Positions 1 through 9,517 are shown, numbered from the stretch's first letter. The stretch is DNA of 64,000 bases from Deltaproteobacteria bacterium (GCA_016209105.1 JACQWR010000018.1:186001-250000); one strand, 5' to 3'. The notes: generated by a model from the sequence alone, not told the origin. Made by a program: numbers and translations.

Positions 1-2243
1 TCAGCCCCGACGGACGGTACGCAATAGTGGCAAACACAGGCTACCCAGCCACATTTTGGGAAGTGACAATAGGTAGGGAGCTAAGAATTCTTCAGGGAGA
101 CAAAGGCACCATTACGTCCATGGTTTTCAGTCCTGACGGGCGGTATGTGCTTTCAGGCGGTTACGGTAAAGCCGTTACAGTTTGGGAGGCGGCAACGGGG
201 AGACAAGTCAGTACCTTCCCGATTAATTTGAAAATTCCAATATTTTATACTTTTAGCCATGATGGCCAACACGTTATCGTGGGACATGAGCATTTATTAA
301 CTATCTGGGAAGTGGCAACCGGCAAAGAGATTCGGACATTTAGAGGTCATTCCAATCGTGTGAGGAAAGCCGCTTTCAGCCCCGATGGCCGATATGTGCT
401 CTCGGATAGTTTCGATAATACCGTCAGGCTATGGGAAACATTGACAGGCAGGCAGGTATGGATCTACGAGGAACAGGGTAATTGGCTTGATGCGGTGGCC
501 TTCAGCCCTGATGGCCATTATGCGCTGACAACAGCCTTCGACAATATGATCAAACTTCGGGAAGTTGCGACAGGAAAGGAAATGAGGACGTTGCAAGGGC
601 ATTCCGGTTCAATTAGCTCTTTAGCCTTCAGCCCTGACGTGAAATATATACTATCTGGAAGCTGGGATGAGACGTTACGACTTTGGGAGGTGGCAACCGG
701 CAGGCAGGTATGGACATTTCAGGGATATTCAGGAGCAGTTCAGTCCGTCGCTTTCAGCCCCGATGGTCGGTACGTTCTAGTAGGATATTTCAACGGGTCA
801 ATTAAGTTGTTGAATGCCATAGACGGCAATGAGGTCTGCATGCTGGCCAAATTCAGAGATGGAGAATGGACTGCCTTTACTCCCGAAGGTTATTTCAATG
901 CCTCGAAAAACGGTCCCGCTTATATTAATGTGCGGATAGGCAACCGTGTTTTCGGTTTGGATCAGTTTTATGATGTCTTCTATCGCCCTGACATTGTAGA
1001 AGCAAAACTCAAGGGTGAAGACATAAGAATGTTGGCGCCAACTAATTTGGAGGAGGCGCTGCTAAATCCCCCGCCGGTCGTAGAATTTGTCCAAGTCCCA
1101 TCAGAATCAGCCGATACTAGCGTTAAAATCTCCTACAAGATAACCAGTACCGGGGGGGGTATCGGAGAAGTGCGCCTTTTTCATAATGGCAAGCTTATCC
1201 AGTCTGACGGTTTTTACCGCCAGACCAAGGTGGCACCAACAAATAAGACGAATACACTGCTTGCCTTCAATTCAAGAGCCATAAAAGATTACTTGCGCAG
1301 TGTCGCCCTCGTATCGAGGAAAGAAGATAAGCTGAGCCTTATCGAATCCGCACCAAAAGGTGATATATATGAAGGCACGATTACCGTGGATGCCATATCA
1401 GGTGAAAATGATATTGGTCTTGCCGCTTTTAACAGGAACAACTCTGTTCAGAGCATTCTCAAAACGGCAACCTTCAAATCAACCGTCAAACAGGATGATC
1501 CTCATCTTTATGTCGTGGCAGTGGGCATAGATGAATATAAAGCTGTAGAGAATAATCTTAAATATGCTGTAAAGGATGCGGAAAGCATCACACGGATGCT
1601 GCAGGAACGATCAAAAACGCAATACAAGCCTGAAAGTATCCATATCATAACGCTCAAGAATGCTGATGCCACGAAAATAAATATTATAAACAAGATAAAT
1701 GAACTCTCCAAAATCATCAAACCTGATGATGTTTTTGTGCTCTTCATGGCCAGCCATGGAGTCCTTCAATCAGGCCTCTATTCAATTGTTACCCATGACT
1801 ATAGCGGCAATCTTAATAATAACAATCTTATCAACTCAAATGAGATCATGGAAATCTCGAAGATCATGAAAGCATTAACTCAGATATTCATCCTCGACAC
1901 CTGCCATGCGGGAGGATTGGACAACTTTGTCAGTGGTCTTTACGATGCGCGCATGACCGTAATGGCAAGGAACATGGGACTGCATATGTTTGCTTCGGCC
2001 AGTTCCACTCAGGAAGCATTGGATGGCTACAAGGGCAAGCATGGTATGTTCACATACATGCTTCTGGAAGGATTAAATAACAACAGAAACGCCGATACGA
2101 ATAAGGACAGCAAAGTAAGCATTTACGAACTTGGATCGTATGCCAAAGAACAAACCACGAAGTACTCAAAAGAGTCAGGTCACACCCAGACGCCCGTGGT
2201 AAATAATTTCGGGAAGGACCTCTCAGTGTATGTGATCAGGTAG
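1..2243 (+). CDS. WD40-repeat protein with C-terminal caspase-like (peptidase C14) domain, 5' partial
   Basis: The reading frame is already open at the left edge (it reads SPDGRYAIVA before the first internal GTG at 27), so the gene starts outside the window. The first ~280 visible residues are WD40 repeats, recognisable by repeated FSPDGRY and LWE-AT-G blocks. A ~200-residue linker follows, then a caspase-like fold from about residue 490 (counting from the GTG at 27): a VVAVGIDEY strand, catalytic His577 in ASHG and catalytic Cys626 in DTCHAGG. Both halves of the Cys/His dyad are present, so the protease is probably active. WD40-caspase proteins are known in bacteria as possible stress or conflict effectors with the propeller as sensor; that role is inference here. 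No partner gene is visible downstream. Confidence 0.9.
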   Translation, partial: SPDGRYAIVANTGYPATFWEVTIGRELRILQGDKGTITSMVFSPDGRYVLSGGYGKAVTVWEAATGRQVSTFPINLKIPIFYTFSHDGQHVIVGHEHLLTIWEVATGKEIRTFRGHSNRVRKAAFSPDGRYVLSDSFDNTVRLWETLTGRQVWIYEEQGNWLDAVAFSPDGHYALTTAFDNMIKLREVATGKEMRTLQGHSGSISSLAFSPDVKYILSGSWDETLRLWEVATGRQVWTFQGYSGAVQSVAFSPDGRYVLVGYFNGSIKLLNAIDGNEVCMLAKFRDGEWTAFTPEGYFNASKNGPAYINVRIGNRVFGLDQFYDVFYRPDIVEAKLKGEDIRMLAPTNLEEALLNPPPVVEFVQVPSESADTSVKISYKITSTGGGIGEVRLFHNGKLIQSDGFYRQTKVAPTNKTNTLLAFNSRAIKDYLRSVALVSRKEDKLSLIESAPKGDIYEGTITVDAISGENDIGLAAFNRNNSVQSILKTATFKSTVKQDDPHLYVVAVGIDEYKAVENNLKYAVKDAESITRMLQERSKTQYKPESIHIITLKNADATKINIINKINELSKIIKPDDVFVLFMASHGVLQSGLYSIVTHDYSGNLNNNNLINSNEIMEISKIMKALTQIFILDTCHAGGLDNFVSGLYDARMTVMARNMGLHMFASASSTQEALDGYKGKHGMFTYMLLEGLNNNRNADTNKDSKVSIYELGSYAKEQTTKYSKESGHTQTPVVNNFGKDLSVYVIR

Positions 2244-2502
2244 AGATTATCTCAACAGCTGCTCAGAAGTGGTTTTCTAAAAAGGGTGACCTTTGTTTGT
2301 CAAGCTTTCAATTTGATATTGTTGATTTAAATAATATAATTATTTACTGACTTTCAGGCGGAGCCAGTGATTCCCTTGATCCGTAATCGTCAATTCTTAC
2401 TCCGTCTATCACTTATTCCCCCCTCCGCTTCGCTCCGGGGGGAATGCGCGACTTGAGCAGCTCAGCTCACTCCTGATTAGCTCCCTGGCAACCATCACCC
2501 CA
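2244..2502. other. Gene-free AT-rich gap with a strong hairpin
   Basis: No coding signal seen. It contains a GC-rich hairpin with arms ATTCCCCCC (2415-2423) and GGGGGGAAT (2437-2445), not followed by a T tract on the plus strand. It separates the WD40-caspase gene from a decayed ABC-F fragment and may serve as a transcription or RNA-stability barrier. Confidence 0.5.
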
Positions 2503-2718
2503 TCAGTCCGCTCGGTGCTTTCTGCCGGTCTTTTCCAGGTAGTATTCGTAATTGCCGTCATAGATACGCATTTCGCCACGATCGATCTCGAAAACGCGAT
2601 TGATGAGACAGCGCAGGAAGTGGCGGTCGTGGCTGACGAGGACGACCGTGCCAGAAAAGTTCTGCAGAACGGTCAGCAGCGTTTCGTGCGACTGGATGTC
2701 GAGATGGTTGGTCGGTTG
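2503..2718 (-). pseudogene. C-terminal remnant of an ABC-F family ATPase
   Basis: On the minus strand one frame reads PTNHLDIQSHETL, then VVLVSHDRHFL, then YDGNYEYYLEK, and stops with TGA at 2503-2505. These are the end of Walker B/D-loop, the H-switch and the C-terminal strands typical of ABC-F translation factors (EttA/Uup type). Upstream of PTNHLD the frame no longer resembles the family: the expected LLLDE is replaced by unrelated residues and there is no start. Only ~70 of the usual ~530-640 residues survive, so this is a gene relic. A palindromic repeat sits at its broken end (2763-2812). Confidence 0.75.
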
Positions 2719-2762
2719 CGGCGCTGAGGTTGCGCAGCGCGCCGAGATGAGGCTGCAAGATA

Positions 2763-2812
2763 ATTGAAGATCTCCGCAGCAAGCTACGGGGAATGCGCTC
2801 GCTGCCGAATTC
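2763..2812. repeat. Palindromic element, family A (copy 1)
   Basis: The left part resembles the GAAGA-TCTCCGCAGCAAGC form of the family; the right part reads GGGGAATGCGCTCGC followed by TGCCGAATTC, matching copies at 9464, 42266 and 51694. It borders the truncated ABC-F remnant. Confidence 0.6.
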
Positions 2813-2972
2813 GCTCGATTTCCGTCCCGGGGGTTAATTGTCTTGACACCGCGGCGTGATCACCCTATGGTTGTTCGGGAAATATCTTCATCTTATCAAG
2901 TTGTTGCCGGAACATGGGGAGACGGGGGGAAGAGATCCTCCCCGCGCGCGACCGATACGGAGATCGCAGAAA

Positions 2973-4175
2973 ATGACGGCCACGGGAAAACCGGCCTGGA
3001 AAAGAAACCGGCTCACCAGGATGATAGGCCTGCTTAAGCGCTTTCGCACCTTGCCCCTGCCGCTCACCTACCGGCACAACCGGGTCATCCTCTTCCCTCG
3101 GGAACACAGTCTCTTCCGCGCGCTGCATATCGCGCTCCGTTCGGCGAAGCGATTCATCCTCATCGAATTCTACATGATCCGCGCCGACCGCACCGGCGCC
3201 GCCTTCGCCGCCGAACTGGCGGCGGCCGTTCGGCGCGGCGTCCGTGTCTGGATGATCTACGACTATGTCGGCTCCATCGAAACACCGTCCTTTTTTTTCG
3301 AGGCTCTGGCGCGGCAGGGGATTGAACTCTCCCCCTTCAACGCCCCCTCGTTCCGCCGGGGCCTGCGCTGGTTCGACCGGCGCGACCACCGCAAGATGGC
3401 CATTTTTGACGGCGAGATTGCGTTTCTGGGCGGCTTCAACATCGGCGACGAGTATTCCGGTCTGGCGGAAGAATCGCAGCGGTTCCGCGATATGGGTTTC
3501 AGCGTCTCGGGCAGCGCGGTCGGTGAACTGGTGCGCAATTTCTCGGAGACCTGGTTGATGGAGCATGATCAGCCGCCCCCGCTTCCGCCCGCCGACAGTG
3601 ACGCACCGCACTCCCGGCGGACCGGCCGGGCGGATGTCGTGATCGTCAGCGGCAGCCCCGACCAAAGGCGGTCCTACATCGGCTATACATTTCTGGCCAA
3701 CATCGCCTCGGCTGTGGAAGAGATCCTCATCGCGACCCCGTACTTCGTTCCCGGCCCCCGGATCATCCGCTCCCTGCTGCGCGCCGCGCGGCGCGGGGTG
3801 ACAGTGCGCCTGCTTCTTCCGGCCAGGAGTGACGTGCCCCTGGTGCGGCTTCTGGGGCGCAGTTATTACGGCGCGCTTCTCATGCGGGGGATCGAAATCC
3901 GCGAGATGGACAGGAAGATCCTCCACGGAAAGGTTATGCTGATCGACGGGGAACGGGCGGTGATCGGGTCGGCCAACCTCGATCAGCGCAGCTTTCATCG
4001 GAACTACGAACTTGAAAGCATTATTGACGACAGCGTCTTCGGCAGGCAGATCAAGAGGATGCTCCTCAAGGATTTCGAGGATTCCCGGCGGATTATCCGT
4101 GAAGATCACGAACGGCGAGGGTTGATCGCCCGGTTCCTGGAGCGGGTGATCAACCTGTTCGGTTGGTTTCTCTGA
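2973..4175 (+). CDS. Cardiolipin synthase / phospholipase D-family protein (ClsB-like)
   Basis: Phospholipase D superfamily enzyme, probably transferring phosphatidyl groups to make cardiolipin. Two HKD motifs are intact: HRKMAIFDGE with His139 and LHGKVMLIDGE with His318 (numbered from 2973), followed by the family's GGFN and GSANLDQRS blocks. Length (400 aa) and the lack of the two N-terminal membrane helices of ClsA fit the soluble ClsB type. The frame is open from 2856, but ATG 2973 has a GGAG about 10 bases upstream and gives a typical N terminus, so it is preferred. A more general PLD-family role cannot be excluded. It stands alone, followed by the promoter of the liv operon. Confidence 0.85.
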   Translation: MTATGKPAWKRNRLTRMIGLLKRFRTLPLPLTYRHNRVILFPREHSLFRALHIALRSAKRFILIEFYMIRADRTGAAFAAELAAAVRRGVRVWMIYDYVGSIETPSFFFEALARQGIELSPFNAPSFRRGLRWFDRRDHRKMAIFDGEIAFLGGFNIGDEYSGLAEESQRFRDMGFSVSGSAVGELVRNFSETWLMEHDQPPPLPPADSDAPHSRRTGRADVVIVSGSPDQRRSYIGYTFLANIASAVEEILIATPYFVPGPRIIRSLLRAARRGVTVRLLLPARSDVPLVRLLGRSYYGALLMRGIEIREMDRKILHGKVMLIDGERAVIGSANLDQRSFHRNYELESIIDDSVFGRQIKRMLLKDFEDSRRIIREDHERRGLIARFLERVINLFGWFL

Positions 4176-4198
4176 GGGTTCGGCAGACGAAAATCAGG

Positions 4199-4227
4199 TT
4201 GCAAAACACCCCGCGAACAAATATACT
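4199..4227 (+). promoter_or_regulatory. Sigma70-type promoter of the liv operon
   Basis: TTGCAA (4199-4204), 17-base spacer, TATACT (4222-4227), 29 bases before the livK ATG, with AGGAGG directly upstream of the start. Confidence 0.65.
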
Positions 4228-4256
4228 CCCCCACAATAATCAATTAGGAGGTAACC

Positions 4257-5447
4257 ATGAAGAGACTTTCTTTGGGTGCAGCGTTTTTATTTCTGTTTAC
4301 CCTCGTTCCTTTTTCGATTTTCGCCGCCGACAGCTATAACCTGGCAATCCCCCTCCCCCTCACGGGCCAACAGGCAAAATTCGGCGAGATGATGAAACGC
4401 TCCTACCAAATGGCTGCCGATGAGATTAATGCCAAAGACGGCATCAATAAGAAAAAGCTTGTCCTCTCCTTCGAGGACTCCGGGGCAAAACCGGAAACAG
4501 CCAGATCAATCGTTGAAAAACTGATTGATGTCAAAAAACAGCCGATTATCGTGGGTGAGTATACCTCCGCCTGCGCAAAGGCGGTTGCCGCCGTAGCGGA
4601 AGAAAGGAAAACTCCCTACCTTGTCATTGCCAGCGCCGATGACGCCATAACCCGGCAGAATTACAAATACGTATTTCGCCAGAACGCCGTCAACGCACAT
4701 TACGGCGACGGGGTCATTGACTTTTTCAAACAGGTCGTAAAGCCAAAAACCGTTGCGATTCTCTATGAAAGTTCCGCGTTTGGCACATCCGGCGCAGACG
4801 CCATGGTCAAGGACGCGGAAAGGCTCGGGATGAAGGTCCTGCTGAAAGAAAAGTATGAGTCAGGGTCCATTGATTTCAGACCCATCTTGTCTAAGGTCAA
4901 GGCTGCCCAGCCCGACGTCCTCTATATGGTTTCCTACGTCATGGACGCATCGCTCCTCATGAAGCAGATCAAGGAGCTCCGGATTGATGTCAAGCTTTTT
5001 ACCGGCGGCGCTGCCGGATTTGCGATCCCGGAATTTCTTGACAATGCAAAGGATGCCGCCGAATACGTCATCACTGCGACACTCTGGACCCCGCAAATGA
5101 AATACCCCGGGGCGAAGGAATACGCGGAAAAATACAAGGCAGCGTACAAGGATTATCCTTCCTACCACGGGGCATCCGCCTACTCCGCAATGTACGTGCT
5201 CAAGGATACCCTTGAGCGGGCAAAGGATTTTACCCCGGAAAAGATTCTTGGCGCTCTGAAGGCAACCAACCTCAAGACCGCCTTCGGTCCGATAAAATTT
5301 GAGAATAAAGAAGGCTACCAGAACCAGAACTTCATGGATACCCTGGTCATACAGATCCAGAAAGGCGTATTCGAAACCATCTGGCCTCAGCAGCATGCCA
5401 GCAAGAAATATATATATCCGATCCCCACATGGAGGGAGCGACGATAG
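4257..5447 (+). CDS. livK: Branched-chain amino acid-type ABC transporter, periplasmic substrate-binding protein
   Basis: Periplasmic binding protein of the LivJ/LivK family, 396 aa. A classic signal peptide (positive MKR, hydrophobic core, cleavage after IFA about residue 23) is followed by the family's opening IPLPLTGQQAKFGE and the two-lobed type I fold. The start is fixed by AGGAGG seven bases upstream. It is the first gene of a five-gene importer operon in the order K-H-M-G-F. The family also includes binders of amides, urea and aromatic acids, so the actual ligand cannot be read from the sequence; leucine/isoleucine/valine is only the default guess. Confidence 0.9.
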   Translation: MKRLSLGAAFLFLFTLVPFSIFAADSYNLAIPLPLTGQQAKFGEMMKRSYQMAADEINAKDGINKKKLVLSFEDSGAKPETARSIVEKLIDVKKQPIIVGEYTSACAKAVAAVAEERKTPYLVIASADDAITRQNYKYVFRQNAVNAHYGDGVIDFFKQVVKPKTVAILYESSAFGTSGADAMVKDAERLGMKVLLKEKYESGSIDFRPILSKVKAAQPDVLYMVSYVMDASLLMKQIKELRIDVKLFTGGAAGFAIPEFLDNAKDAAEYVITATLWTPQMKYPGAKEYAEKYKAAYKDYPSYHGASAYSAMYVLKDTLERAKDFTPEKILGALKATNLKTAFGPIKFENKEGYQNQNFMDTLVIQIQKGVFETIWPQQHASKKYIYPIPTWRERR

Positions 5448-5488
5448 TCTGAAGAAGATCAACGGGAAACGGGCTTAGGCACACTATC

Positions 5489-6415
5489 ATGACATCTGTC
5501 CAAATCGAGGTCCTTCTCCAGACCGTCATTTCCGGCATTTTCCTGGGGGGCCTCTATGCGCTGCTCGGCATCGGCATGACCCTTATTATGGGCGTCATGA
5601 AGATCATCAATCTCGCGCATGGAGAGCTCATGATGGTCGGCATGTACATCGCCTACGCCCTTTTTTCTTTTTTTCATATTGATCCCTATCTTTCCATATT
5701 CATCGCCGCTCCGGCGCTTTTTCTCCTGGGCGTCATGCTCCAGAAGTTCCTGATCAACCCGGTTTTAACGGTGGAATCCATCCTGCCGGAAAATCAGGTA
5801 ATCCTTACGGTCGGCATCGGCATGGTGCTGTCAAACCTGGCAACCATCTTCTTTACCTCGGACTACCGTTCCACGCCCGTCGAATACGCAACCAAGGCGT
5901 GGTATATATCGGACTTCTGGAAAGGCTCCCCCATCGAGCTTTCCATCTCCTTTGCCTGGTCCGTTTCTTTTTTCTTTGCCGTGCTTATTACCGCTCTCCT
6001 GTGGTTCTTCCTCGCAAAAACGGATATGGGCAAGTCCATCCGGGCAACGGCACAAGACACCGATGCCGCCCTTCTTATGGGCGTCAACGTAAAAAAAATG
6101 CGGATCATTACGTTTGGTCTCGGCGCCGCGCTGGTCGGAGCGGCCGGCTGCCTCTTTATTCCCATCTATTACCTCTATCCTGATCTGGGGGGCCAGTTCA
6201 CCCTTATCGCCTTCGTCATCACCATCCTCGGAGGACTCGGATCAACGGTGGGCGCCATCGTGGGCGGTCTTATCCTCGGCCTCTTTGAATCCCTGACCGC
6301 AACCTACATCGGCATGGGATGGGCGCCCATCGGACGGTTCGTGATTTTTATTGCAGCGCTTATCTTCATCCCCGGGGGAATCGTCTCTCTCCTGAAAAAG
6401 CAGAGGTTCGGCTGA
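5489..6415 (+). CDS. livH: Branched-chain amino acid-type ABC transporter permease LivH
   Basis: Integral membrane permease, 308 aa with about eight hydrophobic segments. The N-terminal ISGIFLGGLYALLGIGMTLI and internal INLAHGELMM are hallmark LivH sequences; the cytoplasmic loop containing LMGVNV contacts the ATPases in this family. It lies 41 bases after livK and its TGA overlaps the ATG of livM (ATGA), which indicates translational coupling of the two permeases. Confidence 0.93.
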   Translation: MTSVQIEVLLQTVISGIFLGGLYALLGIGMTLIMGVMKIINLAHGELMMVGMYIAYALFSFFHIDPYLSIFIAAPALFLLGVMLQKFLINPVLTVESILPENQVILTVGIGMVLSNLATIFFTSDYRSTPVEYATKAWYISDFWKGSPIELSISFAWSVSFFFAVLITALLWFFLAKTDMGKSIRATAQDTDAALLMGVNVKKMRIITFGLGAALVGAAGCLFIPIYYLYPDLGGQFTLIAFVITILGGLGSTVGAIVGGLILGLFESLTATYIGMGWAPIGRFVIFIAALIFIPGGIVSLLKKQRFG

Positions 6416-7353
6416 TGAAAAAATTCCTGCCGCTCGTGCTCCTTGCCGTTCTCGCCGTTCTGCCTCTCTTGGGCTTAAGCACCTACCTGCTCCACATATT
6501 GATACTGACCATCATGTGGTCCGTCATCGGCATGGCGTGGAACCTTCTCGGCGGTTATTGCGGACAGGTTTCCTTCGGTCATGCCGCATTCTTCGGGATA
6601 GGCGCTTATACCGCGGGAATTTTGTACAGCAAGGTCGGCATATCCGCCTGGTGGGGCATTCCCTTGAGTATTCTCGTAGTCACCATTTTTGCCCTCATCA
6701 TCGGCTTCATCTGCCTGCGCCTGAGAGGCCCTTTTTTCGCTCTGGGCACTCTTGCCGTAGGCGTGATTCTCCGGGTGTTGGCGGAAAACCTCACGGGTTT
6801 AACGGATGGGAATCTGGGCATCATGATCAGGGAAAGGACCTGGGTCGGGAAAACCTGGTATTTCTACATCATCCTTGCGCTTGCCACGCTCGCGTTTATC
6901 CTGGTAAAAAAGGTCATTGAATCAAAGCTCGGCTATTATTTTGTCGCCATCCGGGAGGATCAGGACGCCGCGGAATCTCTCGGAATCGACACCACCTATT
7001 ACAAGACAATCGCCCTCTGCCTCAGCGCCGTTATGACGGGACTTGCCGGAGCATTCTATACCAGCTACATGGGGTACATAGACCCCAAAGTCGTCTTTGC
7101 CCTCCATGACATCTCGATTGTGGCGATCATGGTTGTCATGGTCGGAGGGGTCGCAACCTACTGGGGGCCGGTGCTCGGTTCCGTCATCATGGTTCTTCTG
7201 GCGGAAGGGATCAGATCCATTCCTCGGCTCGGCGCGGCGCATCATACGTTCTTCGGGATTCTCCTGATCATCATCATCATCTTTATGCCCAACGGCCTGA
7301 CCGGGGACATTTCGAAGATAAAACGGCTTTTCAGAATCGGGAAAAATGTATGA
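6415..7353 (+). CDS. livM: Branched-chain amino acid-type ABC transporter permease LivM
   Basis: Second permease, 312 aa, multiple membrane helices. YCGQVSFGHAAFFGIGAY is the signature of LivM proteins, and the EDQDAAESLGID loop is the ATPase-contact region. The frame is open upstream to 6319, but the ATG at 6415 overlapping the livH stop gives the correct N terminus (MKKFLPLVLLAVLAVLPLLG). It overlaps livG by four bases at its 3' end. Confidence 0.93.
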   Translation: MKKFLPLVLLAVLAVLPLLGLSTYLLHILILTIMWSVIGMAWNLLGGYCGQVSFGHAAFFGIGAYTAGILYSKVGISAWWGIPLSILVVTIFALIIGFICLRLRGPFFALGTLAVGVILRVLAENLTGLTDGNLGIMIRERTWVGKTWYFYIILALATLAFILVKKVIESKLGYYFVAIREDQDAAESLGIDTTYYKTIALCLSAVMTGLAGAFYTSYMGYIDPKVVFALHDISIVAIMVVMVGGVATYWGPVLGSVIMVLLAEGIRSIPRLGAAHHTFFGILLIIIIIFMPNGLTGDISKIKRLFRIGKNV

Positions 7354-8075
7354 GTGCCTTGCTCGAGATAAAGGGAGTTTCCCGTTTTTTCGGCGGTCTC
7401 GCCGCGTTGAGCGATGTAACGTTCAACGTCGAACGAGGCGATATCCTCGGCCTTATCGGACCGAACGGCGCCGGGAAGACGACTCTGTTCAATGTCGTCA
7501 ACGGCTTCTACGGGCCATCGCAAGGCGAGGTCTTTTTTAACGGGAAGAAGATATCGGGGCTTAAACCCCACCAAATCTGTGCTCTGGGAATAGCGCGGAC
7601 ATTCCAGGTGGTGAAGCCTCTCCAGAGGATGTCTGTTCTCGATAATGTCATCGCCTCCGCTTACCTGAGGGTAAAAAGCAAAGCACAGGCGACAAAAACA
7701 GCCGCCGATATCCTTCATTTTACCGACCTCTATGATGACCGCGATGTTCCTTCCAAGGGTCTTCCTCTGGGCAAGAGAAAACGGCTGGAAATCGCACGGG
7801 CACTGGCAACAAGGCCGGAGATGATACTTCTCGATGAGTCATTCGCAGGACTGAATCCTACGGAACAGAATGAGTGTGTTGATATCATCAAAAGGATCAA
7901 GGGTAACGGCATCACGATCATGATCATTGAACATCACATGAAGGTTATCATGTCCCTCTCGGACAGGATCGTGGTGCTCAACTATGGCCAGAAGATCGCT
8001 GAAGGCAATCCTGAAGAAGTCAGGAACAACCCCCTCGTTATCGAGGCATATCTGGGAGATACGCAGGGTGCTTGA
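7350..8075 (+). CDS. livG: Branched-chain amino acid-type ABC transporter ATP-binding protein LivG
   Basis: Cytoplasmic ABC ATPase, 241 aa. Walker [10 protein letters not shown] near residue 36, Q-loop in ARTFQ, Walker [12 protein letters not shown], switch His in IIEHHM and the LivG-type C terminus (ILGY-like [11 protein letters not shown], then VIEAYLG). The ABC signature is less standard ([15 protein letters not shown] in place of LSGGQ), as often seen in LivG. It powers the importer with LivF. Confidence 0.92.
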   Translation: MSALLEIKGVSRFFGGLAALSDVTFNVERGDILGLIGPNGAGKTTLFNVVNGFYGPSQGEVFFNGKKISGLKPHQICALGIARTFQVVKPLQRMSVLDNVIASAYLRVKSKAQATKTAADILHFTDLYDDRDVPSKGLPLGKRKRLEIARALATRPEMILLDESFAGLNPTEQNECVDIIKRIKGNGITIMIIEHHMKVIMSLSDRIVVLNYGQKIAEGNPEEVRNNPLVIEAYLGDTQGA

Positions 8076-8772
8076 GATAGGTCACATAGATGTATTTTAC
8101 GGCGATGTGCAGGTCATCTGGGATGTATCGTTCTGCGTAAAAAGAGGGGAAATCGCCGCCCTCATCGGCGCCAATGGAGCAGGTAAATCGGCCATTCTCA
8201 AGACCATCTCCGGCATTGTCCGGTCGGCGGCAGGGAAGATTGTTTTTAATGGCAAAGAAATACAGAACGTCGAACCCTATCGCCTCTGTGAAGCAGGGAT
8301 TTCCCACGTGCCTGAGGCACGTCGCCTTTTTGCCGAAATGACCGTCAATGATAACCTCGATATGGGCTCCCTCAAGGGCAACGCAAAAAAGGATCGCGAA
8401 CAAACAAAGGCGATGGTTTTTGATCTTTTCCCCCGGCTGAAGGAGAGGAGAAATCAGCTTACCGGCACCTTGAGCGGCGGAGAACAGCAGATGGCTGCCA
8501 TCGGAAGGGGCCTTATGTCAAAGCCGTCGCTCATCATGTTTGACGAACCCTCGCTGGGGTTGGCGCCCATTCTGGTTCGGGAGATTTTCTCGGTTATCAC
8601 AAAGATCCGTGAAGAAGGGACTACCGTCCTCATTATCGAGCAGAACGTGAAACAAACCCTGGCTATTGCGGACAGGGCTTATGTCCTTGCAAACGGCAAA
8701 ATCGTCATGGAAGGAACCGGCAAATCCCTTCTGAATGACGAATATATCAAGACTGCCTATCTGGGAGTGTAA
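8068..8772 (+). CDS. livF: Branched-chain amino acid-type ABC transporter ATP-binding protein LivF
   Basis: Second ABC ATPase, 234 aa from GTG 8068, which overlaps the livG stop by eight bases. An ATG at 7984 is in frame but adds a non-homologous extension. Motifs: Walker [10 protein letters not shown], signature LSGGEQQM, Walker [14 protein letters not shown]-loop IIEQNV where Gln replaces His as is normal in LivF. The C terminus [10 protein letters not shown] is typical. Last transporter gene of the operon, 20 bases before the CBS-ACT gene. Confidence 0.92.
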   Translation: MLEIGHIDVFYGDVQVIWDVSFCVKRGEIAALIGANGAGKSAILKTISGIVRSAAGKIVFNGKEIQNVEPYRLCEAGISHVPEARRLFAEMTVNDNLDMGSLKGNAKKDREQTKAMVFDLFPRLKERRNQLTGTLSGGEQQMAAIGRGLMSKPSLIMFDEPSLGLAPILVREIFSVITKIREEGTTVLIIEQNVKQTLAIADRAYVLANGKIVMEGTGKSLLNDEYIKTAYLGV

Positions 8773-8792
8773 GAACATAAAGGAGGGATGCC

Positions 8793-9437
8793 ATGTTCGT
8801 ATCTGACTGGATGAAAAGAACGTTTGTTACAATCGCCCCGGATGCCAGCATATCCGATGCGGTGAAACTCATGAAGGACAACCGCATAAAACATATCCCC
8901 GTGGTGGAAAAGGAGCACCTGAAGGGACTTATCTCAAACAGGGACATCCGGGAATTCACCCCTTCCAAGGCAACGGCCCTCGATATGTATGAGCTTCATT
9001 ATCTCCTCGCAAAGGCCAAGGTTCGGGAGATCATGAAGGAAAAGGTATGCTTCGCTACGCCGGACACCCCGATCGAGGAAGCCGCGATGATCATGTACGA
9101 CAAGGACATCAGCTGCCTGCCGGTGCTCGACGGTGACCGCCTTGTCGGCCTCATCTCCGACAAGGATATTTTCCGCGCACTTATTGATATAACCGGTGTC
9201 CGATACGGAGGACACAGGATATTCCTTGATGTCGAAGATATGCCCGGCTCGATAAAGGACGTGGCTGACATCGTCAGGGAATGCGGATTCAATCTCCAGA
9301 GCATTCTCACCTCCTATGAAAAAGTATCGCAGGGGTTCAGGCATATTGTCATCAGAGCCAAAGGGAGCGGCCAATTCGGCAACCTCGAGGCGGAGCTCAC
9401 GGAATCGTTTGGGGATGTGAACATAAAGAAGGGCTGA
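8793..9437 (+). CDS. CBS-domain pair plus ACT domain protein (AcuB-like)
   Basis: 214 aa. Two CBS domains (residues ~6-60 and ~72-130: VSDWMKRTFVTIAPDASI, then VREIMKEKVCFATPDTPI) bind adenosyl nucleotides in this family, and a C-terminal ACT-like region (~138-210) often senses amino acids. The start has AAGGAGGG before the ATG. Its place directly behind the transporter, probably co-transcribed, suggests it senses energy charge or the imported amino acid. It is similar in layout to acetoin-utilisation AcuB, but no acetoin genes are nearby, so a general regulatory role is more likely. Confidence 0.8.
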   Translation: MFVSDWMKRTFVTIAPDASISDAVKLMKDNRIKHIPVVEKEHLKGLISNRDIREFTPSKATALDMYELHYLLAKAKVREIMKEKVCFATPDTPIEEAAMIMYDKDISCLPVLDGDRLVGLISDKDIFRALIDITGVRYGGHRIFLDVEDMPGSIKDVADIVRECGFNLQSILTSYEKVSQGFRHIVIRAKGSGQFGNLEAELTESFGDVNIKKG

Positions 9438-9463
9438 TAAAAAGTGATGGGAAAACGGGTGGC

Positions 9464-9491
9464 GTAGGGGAATGCGCTCGCTACTGAATTT
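9464..9491. repeat. Palindromic element, family A (copy 2, right half)
   Basis: Contains GTAGGGGAATGCGCTCGC followed by TACTGAATTT, matching the right half of copy 1 with few changes. Lies between the CBS-ACT gene and the sdh operon, just upstream of the first sdh ribosome binding site. Confidence 0.6.
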
Positions 9492-9517
9492 CAGCAGCCA
9501 ACGGAGGAACTCGTCCC

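Noticed and set aside
2415..2445. Intrinsic terminator for the WD40-caspase gene
   Set aside because: The hairpin is strong but no T tract follows and it is ~170 bases past the stop, so I list it only as a hairpin.
2865..4109. Long minus-strand ORF (414 codons) opposite the cardiolipin synthase
   Set aside because: Antisense to a gene with both HKD motifs; its translation is rich in His/Arg/Gly/Pro with no domain, as expected for a GC-biased shadow frame.
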